Positions 42,966 through 53,317 of a DNA stretch of 64,000 nt are shown piece by piece. The notes beneath the pieces were generated by a model. It was not told where the DNA came from. It did not search any database and saw only the letters and a program-made list of their open reading frames with translations. The translations under genes were made by a program, and so were the position numbers. Source of the DNA: JABDMH01 sp965223105 (GTDB taxonomy: Bacteria > Bacteroidota > Bacteroidia > Chitinophagales > Saprospiraceae); contig OZ244987.1 in NCBI GenBank assembly GCA_965223105.1, positions 2,108,001 through 2,172,000 on the forward strand, given 5' to 3'. The first letter of the stretch is position 1, and every line of letters begins with the position of its first letter.

Positions 42966-45900
42966 ATGAGGATCAATCCCTTGAACAGGTATCCCCTGAC
43001 AGTACTTTTTTTCTTAGCCCTGTTTTTTCCAATACTCAAGGCAGATGTTACCGTAAAGACTTATCACGATCAGAACAACAATGGTCAGCGTGATGCCGGT
43101 GAGGGTTTAATCTCGGGGCTTACGGTTACTGCCACTGATGCACAGGGTAACGAATGGCCCTTTCTAGATGATGGCGCGGGCACTCACATTTTACCGGGTG
43201 ATGTGATCGTCTCGCGGCTACGGGTGCAGGTCACAGGATATGCGCCTGGTCTGTTACAGGGAGTAGCTGGTCCCACCTCAGTTTTTTATGTCGAGGATGG
43301 TGATGAAGTGGAGGTGTCTATCAGTACGGGTCCAAATTTTAACAGTTTGGAATCAGATATTATGGTCCCCTGCTACGATGGAGGACCGGCGGATCAGAAT
43401 ACAGGACCAGCATTTGTTTCCTTTCCTTACGATGTCAATGGCATCGCGGCTTCAAAAGGAGGGCAGGCAGCCGATCCATCCACTGATGCTACCATTCAGC
43501 AGATTGGATCTACCTGGGGTGTTGGCTATCAGCATGAAAGACGAAGGGCTTTTACATCCGCTCTAGTAAAGCGGCATGTAGGATTAGGGCCAGAAAATGA
43601 AGGCGGACTTTACGTGATCGACTATTCATCAGGGACTCCTCAAGTCAGTAGTCTCTCACTTCAAAATGTTGGTCCTTCGGTCGGTCCAACCATCGACTTG
43701 GGATCTATTCCGAGGGTTAACGTAACCGGGGATGTGGATGGTTCTATGCCACACGCACTTACTTATACCCCCAATACCGCCACCTACGATCTGGCTGCAT
43801 TTGATGGGGTAGGAAAGATCGCCTTTGGTGATATTGATGTTTTTGGGGATGAGTTATGGATGGTCAATCTGCACCAGAGGTCTCTGATCGTATTGGATAT
43901 ATCGGGAGAGCAAGTGACTGCTTCTTCGGCGGCTTTAAGGCATTACCCTATTTTGTCAATGACCGGTTTACCCAACCTCAATTATGCCTACAGCATGTGT
44001 ATCAATGCAGGCGGCAACCTAAATGGCACGGGAGCGGAACCCTTTACGGATCAGAACAAAGTTTCCTGGGACAAGAATAAGTATTCTTCAGGTGGAGGGT
44101 TCGGATATAAGGCATTTAAAGTAAATAATGAGTTAAGTGCCGCCGATGCTACCTCTGAAGGACCTTTGTATCAGACCTTCCGTAAAGGTACCTTTAGTTA
44201 CAATATCCCAGTACCTACGCAAGCTACTTATCAGGTAACCCTGCATTTTGCTGAACCCAACAATTTCGTCGCAGGTGATCGTCTGTTTGATATTGCTGCA
44301 GAAGGTCAAGTCATGTACACTGATTTTGACATTGTTGCCAGGGCTCAAGGTGCCAATCGCGCTACCACGGTAACCTTCGACGTGCAATCGGATGGCAACA
44401 ATGAGATCAACCTTGACTTTACAGCCAAAATTGGCAATAAGGTCTCTGAAGCCATTTTATCTGGTGTGGAGATCACTGGTGGCCCGATCATGCCGTCCGG
44501 AGAATTGAGACCATGGGGCCTATCATTCAATCAAGGCCGGGGCTATTTGGGTGTTGTTGCTGATGCCTCGACATCCCAATCACGCGATCATCTATTTGGC
44601 TTTGTCCTTTCTTTCGATCCCAGCAATATGGAGGCTGGATTTACTGAGGAACTGGCTTTTCCACTGGCTTATCCACGTGAGCGTGCCTCGAATGCACATC
44701 TTCCCAGTCCGCAGCCCCTGAGATCGGCTGAATGGCAGCCTTGGATTCAGAACTGGGAGCAGACGGCCATCATGCAGGATCAAGAACAGAAATCAACCAC
44801 CGGAGCCTTGCTCTGCGCATATGCACAGCCGATTATTTCCGATATAGACTTTGTTGCTGATGGCAGCGGGTTTGTCATTGGGTTGATGGACCGCTTTGCA
44901 CATCAAACCGGCTACCTCAATTATCCTCCGGTTTTAGACGACCAGACTTTACTCGTTTCCTATGGAGCAGGCGACGTCATCCGAGCCTTTGATGATCAAG
45001 GCATTTACCGCTTAGAGCAGTCAGCGGATGTTGCTGATAATGGCCAATTCTTTAGAAATGACGACGGTCCGAGTTTTGCTGGCGAATTCTTTTACGAGGA
45101 TCATTTTGTTGCGGCGGCGGCGCATCACGGTGAAATATTTACGGGAGGAATGGGCATACTACCGGGTAGTGGGGAGGTAGTCAGTACCGTCTTCAATCCG
45201 ATTGTGACCAATACACCCCAGTTTGAAAACAGTGGAGTCTACACCCAGGGGGTCCAATTTTACAACACCGGAAATGGTACCAAGGAGCGGGCGTATCTCT
45301 TTGTGGATCAATTCATTTCGGGAAAAGCAAATGGACTTGGAGACATGGAATTCGCTTCGGCACTCATTGGTGGAGAGATCGGAAATTATGTATGGTGTGA
45401 TGGAAACGGCAACGGAATTCAAGACCCAGAGGAATTTGGGATTGACGGAGTCACGCTTACCCTACATGACAAAGAGAACATGGATGAGCAGGTCGATATG
45501 ACGACAACGGCTAATGGAGGGGAGTTCATTTTTACCAACATTTTGCCCAATCATTGCTACTCCATTCGGATCGACCTGTCCCAGTTAACCATCGCCGGTT
45601 ATTCTGGCTTGGTACCTGATCCTTTTCAAGGGGGAGACACATTGTTTGATTCCAATGGGGATCCCAATATGATCCCAGGATTTTCGGTAGCCATGTTTTG
45701 TTCGGGTCCAGTGGGCACAAATGACCATTCGATTGATTTTGCCTTCCTTGGTCCCGAGGCCCGGGAATGTACCCTGGTCGAATGCGTTGATCAGAATGGC
45801 TGTGCATCTTTCGACTTAAGTGACTTAATGGATTGTGCAAGGGCACTGGGCAACACAACCAATATCGTTGGCATCTATGAAGATCTGGTAAACGATAGTC

Positions 45901-48900
45901 TGGTCAATGAAATTACCACCGGACCAATTATGGTCTGTACCGGCATGGACTCCTGTGTCTATGCTCGAGTAAGTATTTCCAACGATACCATGTGTTATGC
46001 TATCTCGAAAATTACGCTTTCTCCACTTGATCTGGACGGTATTGGTATGATCGAGTATCAGCGTGTAATCTGCCTGGGTGCAACCCTGGACCTATCACAG
46101 GAGTTGACAGATTTCAATTTGGATTATCAAGCGGGTACGGAGATGTTCTATTCAGATGCAGCCAAGACCATGCCTCTTCCACAAAACTTTCAGTTCAATA
46201 TCTTACCAGATACCGCGTATTTCAGTGCAAATCTGAGCAGTGGACAGCAATGCATGGTGATGGGAACGATGATCTATAATCAAATTCCATTTTCATTTGT
46301 AAATGCCGGTATGGATGATACCATTTGTGGATTGGAATGTGTAGATCTGACCTCGATCGGTGCCATATTTAATGCCAATGGCTCCGGAGCTACCATGGCA
46401 GAATGGACTCGACTTGGTGGAGGAGGTCTCTCCAATTTCGTTGATGACAATACCTTTGCTGGTGCAAGACTTTACTGCCCAGATTCAATGGATTTACTCA
46501 ATGGTCAAGTGACCCTGCTCTTATCGGTGCTGGATGATCCTTGTGGCCCCCAGCCCCCGGATAGTGTAGTCATTACTATTCAATCCGGAGCACCTCAATT
46601 GGTGCCTGGTACCAGAGACACCATTGATTGTATACATCCTTTTGCCTCCGAACAAACGGCAGAGAATGATACTTTTCCTGGCTGCCGCATGGTCTTTCAA
46701 TGTGTAGATACGATGGCCGGAGAAGTCGAGTCTTATGACTTGATCTTGGGTGATTGTGAGAACATCGTAAAGCAAATCAAAAGGACATTCAAGATCATCT
46801 ATAATAAGCAGGAGTACTTCTGCATGGATACGATTGCAGTTCGAGCATTGCCAGATACATTAATATGTCCTCCTGAGCGGGACAGTGTGTACTGCCATAC
46901 AGGATATCTCAAGGATGAAAATGGTCATCCTTCACCTCTGGAAACTGGGGTACCGATGGCCGATTCTATTCCTCTTTGGCCCGCACCTCCCAGCATCTGC
47001 GACATATCGATAAAATACAAGGACTTTGACTTCCACGACCAATGTCCCAATACGATCAGACGCGAGTGGTTTATCAAGAACAACTGTACGGGAGCCTTTG
47101 ATTCTTGTGTACAGTGGATCATGATTTTCGATACAATTGGTCCTACTTTTACTGGCATCGACACCAATGCATTCATTGTGGCAACACCTTCGAACAGCCA
47201 TGAATGCATCGCCGAGACCTACATCCCATGGGTAGAAGTAGAGGATACTTGCACTGATATTAAGCAAGTAAAGGCGATAGTAAGCGGAGTGGGTACAGTG
47301 GTATTGTCATATAATGAAGATGAGGATCGTTGGGAAAGCCATGAAAAGATTGAGATTCCATTGGCTCAGCTGGTGTTTGACGATGGTTTTGAGGTTCAGA
47401 ACATCGCTTACATTACTTATGAAGCGGTTGACGAATGCCACAACAAAACGACTTTAGAATCCATTCCTTTGATTGCCGTTGACGATACCAAACCGGTGAC
47501 CATATGCGACAAAGGTGTTAACGTAACGGTTTCAGACAGCATCATTTGGGTTCCGGCCGAGACCTTTGACGAGGGTTCTTGGGACAATTGCGGGATTGAG
47601 GTACTCCTGGCACGCCGGGTGGATTGGGCTTCAGCCTGTGGTATGGATCTTTGTGATAGCTTGATTTATGTTTGCGAAACAGATCATCACGATTCGCTAT
47701 GGTGTGCAGTGATAGAGGCCGACAAGCACATCAACCCGGTTGAAGCACATTACCAGCAGGCCATTGAATGGCTCTGTGAGGATGGTCGGGCATGTACCTT
47801 GCCGTTCCTTTTGGGTTGGGCCTATGACTTGATTCAATACGGAACCAAGGAATGTCGAGAGCACCCATATCCGGTAGATGCCGATTTTGTAGATCAGATG
47901 ATTAATGAGTGCATCAGCGAATTTGGCTTTATCCTTCCTTGCTTTAAGGCATTTGATCAGGATTCGGTTGCCATTGATGTTCTACTAAGTGACACCAGTA
48001 CATTCTATGAAAATTTGATTGGTGATATCCTCAAAATTGCCGATTTGGGATTTTTTATCGGTAGTGAGTACACATTGCTGGACATCGGCAAACAAATCGG
48101 AGGTGGATGGAGTGATGCGGTTCCCTTCTGTTGTGAAGATGCTTGCGAGGAAGTCGTGGTGGAAGTGTTGGCCATGGATTACTGGTGCAACTGGAGTAAG
48201 TGCTGGACCACAGTGAAAGTCGAAGACAAAACACCTCCCGAGGTGGTGTGTGAACTTTTTGATGTCACGGTTAGCTGTGCCAGCTATAAGACCTACTACC
48301 AAGATGCGGTTGAGATGGCCCTGGCCGGCGATTTTGATAGTTTACAGTCGGTGTTGGGAACCTATGATAAGGTGCAATTTGACGACTATGATAATGTACC
48401 ACCTAAGACTTCTTTTGACATTTATGAGTTGAATTGTGATTCCAATCTGGTGGAGAAAGACAGCCTGGTGTACGATGAACACCTGGGGTATGTTTGGAAA
48501 ACTTTTACCTACTATCGTGCGGAATATGACACTACGGTACGCATCCAGTACAATGGGCAAGTGGCCGACAATTGCGGTTTGCAATGCATTGAGGAAAAGC
48601 CATGGGTTGAGATCGATGCTTGTGGCAATGGTAGAGTTACCCGGGTATTTAAGTTTGTCGGTCAATGCACTATTGAGGGTTCGGGGCACGTAGCTGATAC
48701 CATTAGACGTACACAAACCATCTGGATCTTACCAGACTGTGAGATTAGTAAAGCCATGTTTGAAGTGCCCAAGGATACCTTGGTTTACGACTGTGGAATC
48801 ACCTATCTGGATGACGGCAGTGGAAATGTAGCAGGTTCAGCCTCTCCCTCATCTACCGGCGAAGCACAATATGTATTTGATAATGATTGTCGATTGGTGG

Positions 48901-50954
48901 GCATCGGATACTACGATAAGGTGTTTAGAATCGTAGGCGGAGATCAAGGATGTTATAAGATCCTGAGAACATGGTGCTTTGCCGATTGGTGCGCAATAGG
49001 TGGAGAGCCAGATGCCAAGGAGTGGTGGTGGGATCCCTACTATGATGGTAAGCTGTTGAAATACACCCAAAAGATCATCGTCATAGACTCCACGCCTCCG
49101 ATTTGTACGATCGATGACATCCCGGAAGTGGTGGAAACCCAGGGATGCTATTATACCCTGACTGCAGATGTACAGGTGGAAGATGAATGTGGTGTTCTGA
49201 AGTACTCATGGAAGGTGACTGATACCAAGACTCTGGAAGTCTTTGCCAGTGGTCAGGGAGACCTGAACAGCGAAGAAAGTGATGCATTTTCGGTGTTGGC
49301 TGAAGACCTTCCGGCGGGGACCTACAGTCTGAAGGTCTCGGTAACGGATGAGTGTCAGAATGAAAGCATTTGTGACCGAATCTTTACCGTTGATGCCAAC
49401 AAGAAACCCTCACCAGTTTGCTTGACCAGTATCACCGTGGAGCTCAATCCTATGGATACAGACAACGATGGGTCGGCTGACACCGCCATGGCGGTAGTAT
49501 GGGCAGATGAATACGATCAAAGCAGTATTGCATCTTGTGGCAGTAGTCAGGAAAGCCTGGTCTTTTTGATTGATGATGGACAAGGCGAACCCGAATTGCC
49601 AGACGTCAGCGCCACGAGTTTGGAAGTAGGTTGTGACCATGTAGGTCCCAATACGATACGCATGTACGTGCTGGATGAGAATGGTGCTTGGGACTATTGT
49701 GAGGTGATATTGATCGTCCAAAACAACATGGGAGGCTGTGGCGATATTTCTGCCAATAATGGCCTGGTGAGTGGACAGATCTTGACTGAGCAACAGGATT
49801 TGGTTGAATTAGTAGACGTTTCCATTGAGCACAGCAGTGGTGGAACCATGCTGGAGACTGAAGATGTTGGTGGTACTTACCAGTTTGTATTACCTAAAGG
49901 GCTTAAGGCTGTCATCAGACCAACGAAGAACACTGATCCCGATAATGGTGTTTCGACCCGTGATCTGATCAGTATCCAAAAAGAAATTTTGGGGAAAGCC
50001 AACTTGGAGACATGGTATCAATTAAGGGCTGCTGATGCCAATGATGATGGTGCAATATCTGCCCTGGATCTCATTCAACTGCGTAAATTAATTCTGGGTA
50101 AGATTGATGAACTGCCAAACAGTATGAGTTGGCGTTTTTATGAAAAGGAGACCAATCAGCAAGCCTACCTTATCGATGGCATGCCCGAAAGTATGGAGGT
50201 TGATTTCATAGGAGTTAAGATTGGAGATGTTAATGGAGACAATAATCCGGCAAGACGGATGAGCCGATCTGTAGAGCACTTGGTATTGCACACAGATGAC
50301 TTGGAAATCGAAGCAGGTCAAACTAGACTGATTCCATTTAGATCATCGGATTTTGTAGCCGTCGAAGGACTCCAGTTGACCCTGGCAGTGAATCCAAACC
50401 GGTTGCAAATCATGGGTCTCCAGGGCGAGGCACTGCCCTTGTCAGAGGAACATTGGCACCTGTCTCCAGAAGGAGATCTGGCTGCGATCGCATGGAACGA
50501 GTCATCTGGCAAGGATCTGACGGTTTCTGGTGATGAAGTTCTATTTTATTTGGAATTGAGTGGAATGGCAAACGGGCAGCTTTCTGAGGCAATGGCCATC
50601 GGTGATCGGGTAGTGGAAGCTGAGTCCTATCCTGTAGGTCAACCAGCCATGCCCATTAGCATTGCATTTGATGGACTTCAGGCAGATTCAGAATTTGCCT
50701 TGTACCAAAACCGACCGAACCCATTCGATCGAGAAACCTCTATCGGATTTACTATTCCTCAATCAGGAGAGGTGACCATTAGCATATTTGACGTAACTGG
50801 AAAAGTGGTAGAAATGAGAAGTGGTGATGCGATTCGTGGATATAATGAATGGAGATTTACAAATCTGGACAACGGCTTAACCAGTGGACTGCTGTACTAC
50901 AAGATTGAAGCTGATGAGTACACAGCTGTACGGAGAATGGTATTGATGAAGTAA
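42966..50954 (+). CDS. Giant secreted cysteine-rich protein 3 with SdrD-B-like, malectin-like, dockerin-like and cohesin-like modules and T9SS sorting domain
   Basis: 2662 residues, the largest gene here. After the signal peptide (cut near LKA-DVT) comes an SdrD-B-like domain (~27-115, YHDQNNNGQRDAGEGLISGL), then a region resembling a folded repeat or propeller with GLYVIDYSSG and LIVLDISGEQV, interrupted by a malectin-like carbohydrate-binding domain (~365-505, YQVTLHFAEPNNFVAGDRLF). A second SdrD-B domain lies at ~802-905 (IGNYVWCDGNGNGIQDPEE). From ~1508 (KPVTICDKGVNVTV) to the end it parallels giant protein 1: LLARRVDWASACG, DYWCNWSKCWT, DDCRLVG-like NDCRLVGIGYYDKVFRIVGG, KKPSPVCLTSITVELNP. 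A dockerin-like loop (~2354, AADANDDGAISALDLIQLRK), a cohesin-like domain (~2436-2568) and the sorting domain (~2575-2662, YQNRPNPFDRETSIGFTIP) close it. Confidence 0.87.
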   Translation: MRINPLNRYPLTVLFFLALFFPILKADVTVKTYHDQNNNGQRDAGEGLISGLTVTATDAQGNEWPFLDDGAGTHILPGDVIVSRLRVQVTGYAPGLLQGVAGPTSVFYVEDGDEVEVSISTGPNFNSLESDIMVPCYDGGPADQNTGPAFVSFPYDVNGIAASKGGQAADPSTDATIQQIGSTWGVGYQHERRRAFTSALVKRHVGLGPENEGGLYVIDYSSGTPQVSSLSLQNVGPSVGPTIDLGSIPRVNVTGDVDGSMPHALTYTPNTATYDLAAFDGVGKIAFGDIDVFGDELWMVNLHQRSLIVLDISGEQVTASSAALRHYPILSMTGLPNLNYAYSMCINAGGNLNGTGAEPFTDQNKVSWDKNKYSSGGGFGYKAFKVNNELSAADATSEGPLYQTFRKGTFSYNIPVPTQATYQVTLHFAEPNNFVAGDRLFDIAAEGQVMYTDFDIVARAQGANRATTVTFDVQSDGNNEINLDFTAKIGNKVSEAILSGVEITGGPIMPSGELRPWGLSFNQGRGYLGVVADASTSQSRDHLFGFVLSFDPSNMEAGFTEELAFPLAYPRERASNAHLPSPQPLRSAEWQPWIQNWEQTAIMQDQEQKSTTGALLCAYAQPIISDIDFVADGSGFVIGLMDRFAHQTGYLNYPPVLDDQTLLVSYGAGDVIRAFDDQGIYRLEQSADVADNGQFFRNDDGPSFAGEFFYEDHFVAAAAHHGEIFTGGMGILPGSGEVVSTVFNPIVTNTPQFENSGVYTQGVQFYNTGNGTKERAYLFVDQFISGKANGLGDMEFASALIGGEIGNYVWCDGNGNGIQDPEEFGIDGVTLTLHDKENMDEQVDMTTTANGGEFIFTNILPNHCYSIRIDLSQLTIAGYSGLVPDPFQGGDTLFDSNGDPNMIPGFSVAMFCSGPVGTNDHSIDFAFLGPEARECTLVECVDQNGCASFDLSDLMDCARALGNTTNIVGIYEDLVNDSLVNEITTGPIMVCTGMDSCVYARVSISNDTMCYAISKITLSPLDLDGIGMIEYQRVICLGATLDLSQELTDFNLDYQAGTEMFYSDAAKTMPLPQNFQFNILPDTAYFSANLSSGQQCMVMGTMIYNQIPFSFVNAGMDDTICGLECVDLTSIGAIFNANGSGATMAEWTRLGGGGLSNFVDDNTFAGARLYCPDSMDLLNGQVTLLLSVLDDPCGPQPPDSVVITIQSGAPQLVPGTRDTIDCIHPFASEQTAENDTFPGCRMVFQCVDTMAGEVESYDLILGDCENIVKQIKRTFKIIYNKQEYFCMDTIAVRALPDTLICPPERDSVYCHTGYLKDENGHPSPLETGVPMADSIPLWPAPPSICDISIKYKDFDFHDQCPNTIRREWFIKNNCTGAFDSCVQWIMIFDTIGPTFTGIDTNAFIVATPSNSHECIAETYIPWVEVEDTCTDIKQVKAIVSGVGTVVLSYNEDEDRWESHEKIEIPLAQLVFDDGFEVQNIAYITYEAVDECHNKTTLESIPLIAVDDTKPVTICDKGVNVTVSDSIIWVPAETFDEGSWDNCGIEVLLARRVDWASACGMDLCDSLIYVCETDHHDSLWCAVIEADKHINPVEAHYQQAIEWLCEDGRACTLPFLLGWAYDLIQYGTKECREHPYPVDADFVDQMINECISEFGFILPCFKAFDQDSVAIDVLLSDTSTFYENLIGDILKIADLGFFIGSEYTLLDIGKQIGGGWSDAVPFCCEDACEEVVVEVLAMDYWCNWSKCWTTVKVEDKTPPEVVCELFDVTVSCASYKTYYQDAVEMALAGDFDSLQSVLGTYDKVQFDDYDNVPPKTSFDIYELNCDSNLVEKDSLVYDEHLGYVWKTFTYYRAEYDTTVRIQYNGQVADNCGLQCIEEKPWVEIDACGNGRVTRVFKFVGQCTIEGSGHVADTIRRTQTIWILPDCEISKAMFEVPKDTLVYDCGITYLDDGSGNVAGSASPSSTGEAQYVFDNDCRLVGIGYYDKVFRIVGGDQGCYKILRTWCFADWCAIGGEPDAKEWWWDPYYDGKLLKYTQKIIVIDSTPPICTIDDIPEVVETQGCYYTLTADVQVEDECGVLKYSWKVTDTKTLEVFASGQGDLNSEESDAFSVLAEDLPAGTYSLKVSVTDECQNESICDRIFTVDANKKPSPVCLTSITVELNPMDTDNDGSADTAMAVVWADEYDQSSIASCGSSQESLVFLIDDGQGEPELPDVSATSLEVGCDHVGPNTIRMYVLDENGAWDYCEVILIVQNNMGGCGDISANNGLVSGQILTEQQDLVELVDVSIEHSSGGTMLETEDVGGTYQFVLPKGLKAVIRPTKNTDPDNGVSTRDLISIQKEILGKANLETWYQLRAADANDDGAISALDLIQLRKLILGKIDELPNSMSWRFYEKETNQQAYLIDGMPESMEVDFIGVKIGDVNGDNNPARRMSRSVEHLVLHTDDLEIEAGQTRLIPFRSSDFVAVEGLQLTLAVNPNRLQIMGLQGEALPLSEEHWHLSPEGDLAAIAWNESSGKDLTVSGDEVLFYLELSGMANGQLSEAMAIGDRVVEAESYPVGQPAMPISIAFDGLQADSEFALYQNRPNPFDRETSIGFTIPQSGEVTISIFDVTGKVVEMRSGDAIRGYNEWRFTNLDNGLTSGLLYYKIEADEYTAVRRMVLMK

Positions 50955-50977
50955 TGCAATGAACGAGACCTAACCGA

Positions 50978-51010
50978 GGAAGGCCAAGTGATCTGCTTGG
51001 CCTTTCCTTT
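50978..51010 (+). terminator. Rho-independent terminator after giant gene 3
   Basis: GGAAGGCCAAG (50978-50988) pairs with CTTGGCCTTTCC (50995-51006 region) with one bulged T, followed by CTTTAATT. The long stem lies between convergent genes and may weakly serve the minus-strand gene as well. Confidence 0.7.
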
Positions 51011-51033
51011 AATTATCAATCGATTGCGACCAT

Positions 51034-52248
51034 TTATTCAAGTGCTTGATTAAAGTCAGCAAGGATATCTTCGGCATTTTCAATACCTATTGAGACTCTG
51101 ACCAGACCATCCACAATGCCTTGTTCCATTCTGACTTCAGCGGGTAGATTGACGTGTGACATACTCGCCGGATGCATAACCAATGTATCTACATCACCTA
51201 GTGTGGGTGCAATTGTCGACAACGATAACCGGCTCATGAAGTTGGTAGCAGCTTTAAAGCCACCCAAAATTTCAAAGCTCAACATAGCACCAAAATTCCT
51301 CATCTGTTTGAGCGCCAATTTGTGGTTTGGGTGAGAGGGTAGGCCGGGATAGTTTACCTTGCCAATTGCCGGATGACTTTCTAAGAATTGGGCTAGCTTC
51401 AAGGCATTTTGGCAGTGACGATCCATCCTTATTGCCAATGTCTTGAGGCCGTTGTGGACCAGCCACGCCTCCCAGGGACTGGCATTGGTTCCAGCAAGTT
51501 TCATGGTGCGCCAGATGTCACCTCTGATCAGCTCACGGTGCATACTTACAATGGCACCGGCCGTTGAGTTGCCATGTCCATTCAAGAATTTCGTGGTGCT
51601 GTGTATTACGAAGTCAATTCCGTGTTTTAAGGGTTGCTGTAAGTAGGGAGTCAAAAAAGTGTTGTCAATCACTGTGTAGGCATTGTATCTTTTTCCCAAA
51701 TTGGATATATGGTCCATATCGACACATGATACGGTAGGGTTTGCCGGGGATTCTCCGTAAATCATCCGGATACGGGGTTCCTCTTTCAATAATCGTTCAA
51801 CAGCACTCAAGTCTTGCAAGTTGGTGAAGATGGGCTCGATACCATTAGGTGACAGAATTTTCATAAACTGCTCAGTTGTGCCTCCGTAGAGATTTGCCTG
51901 AGTCAGAATTTTGTCTCCAGTCTTGAGAGTGGCAAGGATCAGGGTCAGAATGGCTGACATACCAGAACTACATAAAATGCCTGCCGCCGCCTGATCCAGG
52001 CCAAAGGACTCTAATTGGGCAATCTTTTGAGCGACAGTATCTACTGTCGGATTGCCAAACCGGCTGTAAACATGCCCTTCCTCATCACCACGGAAAATGC
52101 GGATACCCTGGTCAACGTCTTCAAAGGCAAATGAAGAAGTAGAGTAGATGGGCAACACATGTGGCCGGGTCGTGCGATTTTCCTTAATTTCGCGAACGCA
52201 AATTGAATCGAATTTCAATGATGATTTTTCCATGCTCTTAATTTTCAT
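51034..52248 (-). CDS. Trans-sulfuration PLP enzyme (cystathionine gamma-synthase / gamma-lyase / methionine gamma-lyase family)
   Basis: 404 residues. The Cys/Met-metabolism fold is shown by PIYSTSSFAFEDVD, YSRFGNPTVDTVAQKIAQLE, SSGMSAILTLILATLKTGD, YGESPANPT, VIDNTFLTPYLQQPLKHG and the Schiff-base block STTKFLNGHGNSTAG with Lys220. Members either make cystathionine from an activated homoserine or cleave sulfur amino acids; the sequence alone does not decide. An ATG at 52233, preceded by AAGAG, is a good alternative start. The gene is head-to-head with rluD with only four bases between the outermost starts. Confidence 0.9.
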   Translation of the reverse strand: MKIKSMEKSSLKFDSICVREIKENRTTRPHVLPIYSTSSFAFEDVDQGIRIFRGDEEGHVYSRFGNPTVDTVAQKIAQLESFGLDQAAAGILCSSGMSAILTLILATLKTGDKILTQANLYGGTTEQFMKILSPNGIEPIFTNLQDLSAVERLLKEEPRIRMIYGESPANPTVSCVDMDHISNLGKRYNAYTVIDNTFLTPYLQQPLKHGIDFVIHSTTKFLNGHGNSTAGAIVSMHRELIRGDIWRTMKLAGTNASPWEAWLVHNGLKTLAIRMDRHCQNALKLAQFLESHPAIGKVNYPGLPSHPNHKLALKQMRNFGAMLSFEILGGFKAATNFMSRLSLSTIAPTLGDVDTLVMHPASMSHVNLPAEVRMEQGIVDGLVRVSIGIENAEDILADFNQALE

Positions 52249-52252
52249 CTAA

Positions 52253-53317
52253 GTGAGTGCTGAAGATAGCAATTTGAGTGCTCGGCTTGATCAAGAGGAC
52301 GCAGATCTGTACGATGAAAAGTGCTGGAAGGTAGACCCTGGGCAGACACCTTTGAGACTCGATAAGTTTCTGAGTGAACGACTGCAGGGGGTGTCCAGAA
52401 ATCGTATTCAAATCGCCATCAAAAACGGCGCGGTAAAGGTTAACAAAGAAACTGTCAAATCTAACTACAAAGTCAGGCCGGGTGATAAGGTAGTGGTGGT
52501 CCTTCCCAAACCATCGAGATCCATGGAGCTTTTGCCTGAGGAGATACCACTTGAGATCATCTTTGAAGATCAAGATGTATTGGTCGTTAATAAACCTGCT
52601 GGTTTGGTGGTTCATCCAGGTTCAGGGAATTGGACTGGAACCTTGGTAAATGGACTTCTTCACCATTTACGACAGGCTCCTCTTCCGGTTTTGGCGGGTA
52701 ATGAAGACGATAGACCGGGCTTAGTGCATCGTATTGATAAGGATACTTCAGGATTATTGGTGGTGGCAAAAAACGACCTTGCACTTACCCATCTAGCCAA
52801 ACAATTTTACGATCGCACCGTAGGACGAAGCTACCTTGCACTCATTTGGGGCCAGCCTGATCAGGAAGAAGGAATGATTGACATGCCTATTGGTCGACAT
52901 CCAAAAAATCGTATGCTTCAAACTGCCTTCTTACATGGGGAAGGAGGTAAGTACGCGGTAACACACTTCCGGGTAATTGAGCCCATGTATTACGTTAGTC
53001 TGGTAAGATGCCGACTTGAAACCGGCCGGACCCATCAAATCAGGGTACATATGAAATCGATCGGACATCCCTTATTTGGCGACACTAAGTACGGTGGCGA
53101 CCGAATCGTCAAAGGAACAGTTTTTCAAAAATACCGCCAATTCGTTCAAAATTGCTTTCGCCTCCTGCCTCACCATGCCTTGCATGCCGAATCGCTAGCG
53201 TTTCAGCACCCGGTGTCAGGCCAAAGAATGGAATTTGTTTCTGAGCCCCCGGAAGATTTTGCAGCATTGGTAGACAAGTGGAGAAGCTATCTGGAGCATC
53301 GGAAGAAAACGGAATAA
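52253..53317 (+). CDS. rluD: RluA-family 23S rRNA pseudouridine synthase (RluD-like)
   Basis: 354 residues. An N-terminal S4 RNA-binding domain (LRLDKFLSERLQGVSRNRIQ, ~34-90) precedes the catalytic domain: VLVVNKPAGLVVHPG, GLVHRIDKDTSGLLVVAK with catalytic Asp162, and GRTHQIRVHMKSIGHPLFGD. This matches RluD, which makes pseudouridines in helix 69 of 23S rRNA. The start is GTG at 52253, four bases from the divergent start of the trans-sulfuration gene. The stop TAA shares one base with the ATG of the next gene, so the genes are coupled. Confidence 0.92.
   Translation: MSAEDSNLSARLDQEDADLYDEKCWKVDPGQTPLRLDKFLSERLQGVSRNRIQIAIKNGAVKVNKETVKSNYKVRPGDKVVVVLPKPSRSMELLPEEIPLEIIFEDQDVLVVNKPAGLVVHPGSGNWTGTLVNGLLHHLRQAPLPVLAGNEDDRPGLVHRIDKDTSGLLVVAKNDLALTHLAKQFYDRTVGRSYLALIWGQPDQEEGMIDMPIGRHPKNRMLQTAFLHGEGGKYAVTHFRVIEPMYYVSLVRCRLETGRTHQIRVHMKSIGHPLFGDTKYGGDRIVKGTVFQKYRQFVQNCFRLLPHHALHAESLAFQHPVSGQRMEFVSEPPEDFAALVDKWRSYLEHRKKTE

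Noticed and set aside
38148..50954. Possible CRISPR-like or tandem DNA repeats in the giant genes
   Set aside because: Similarity is at protein level between paralogous modules; no short evenly spaced identical DNA repeats were seen.
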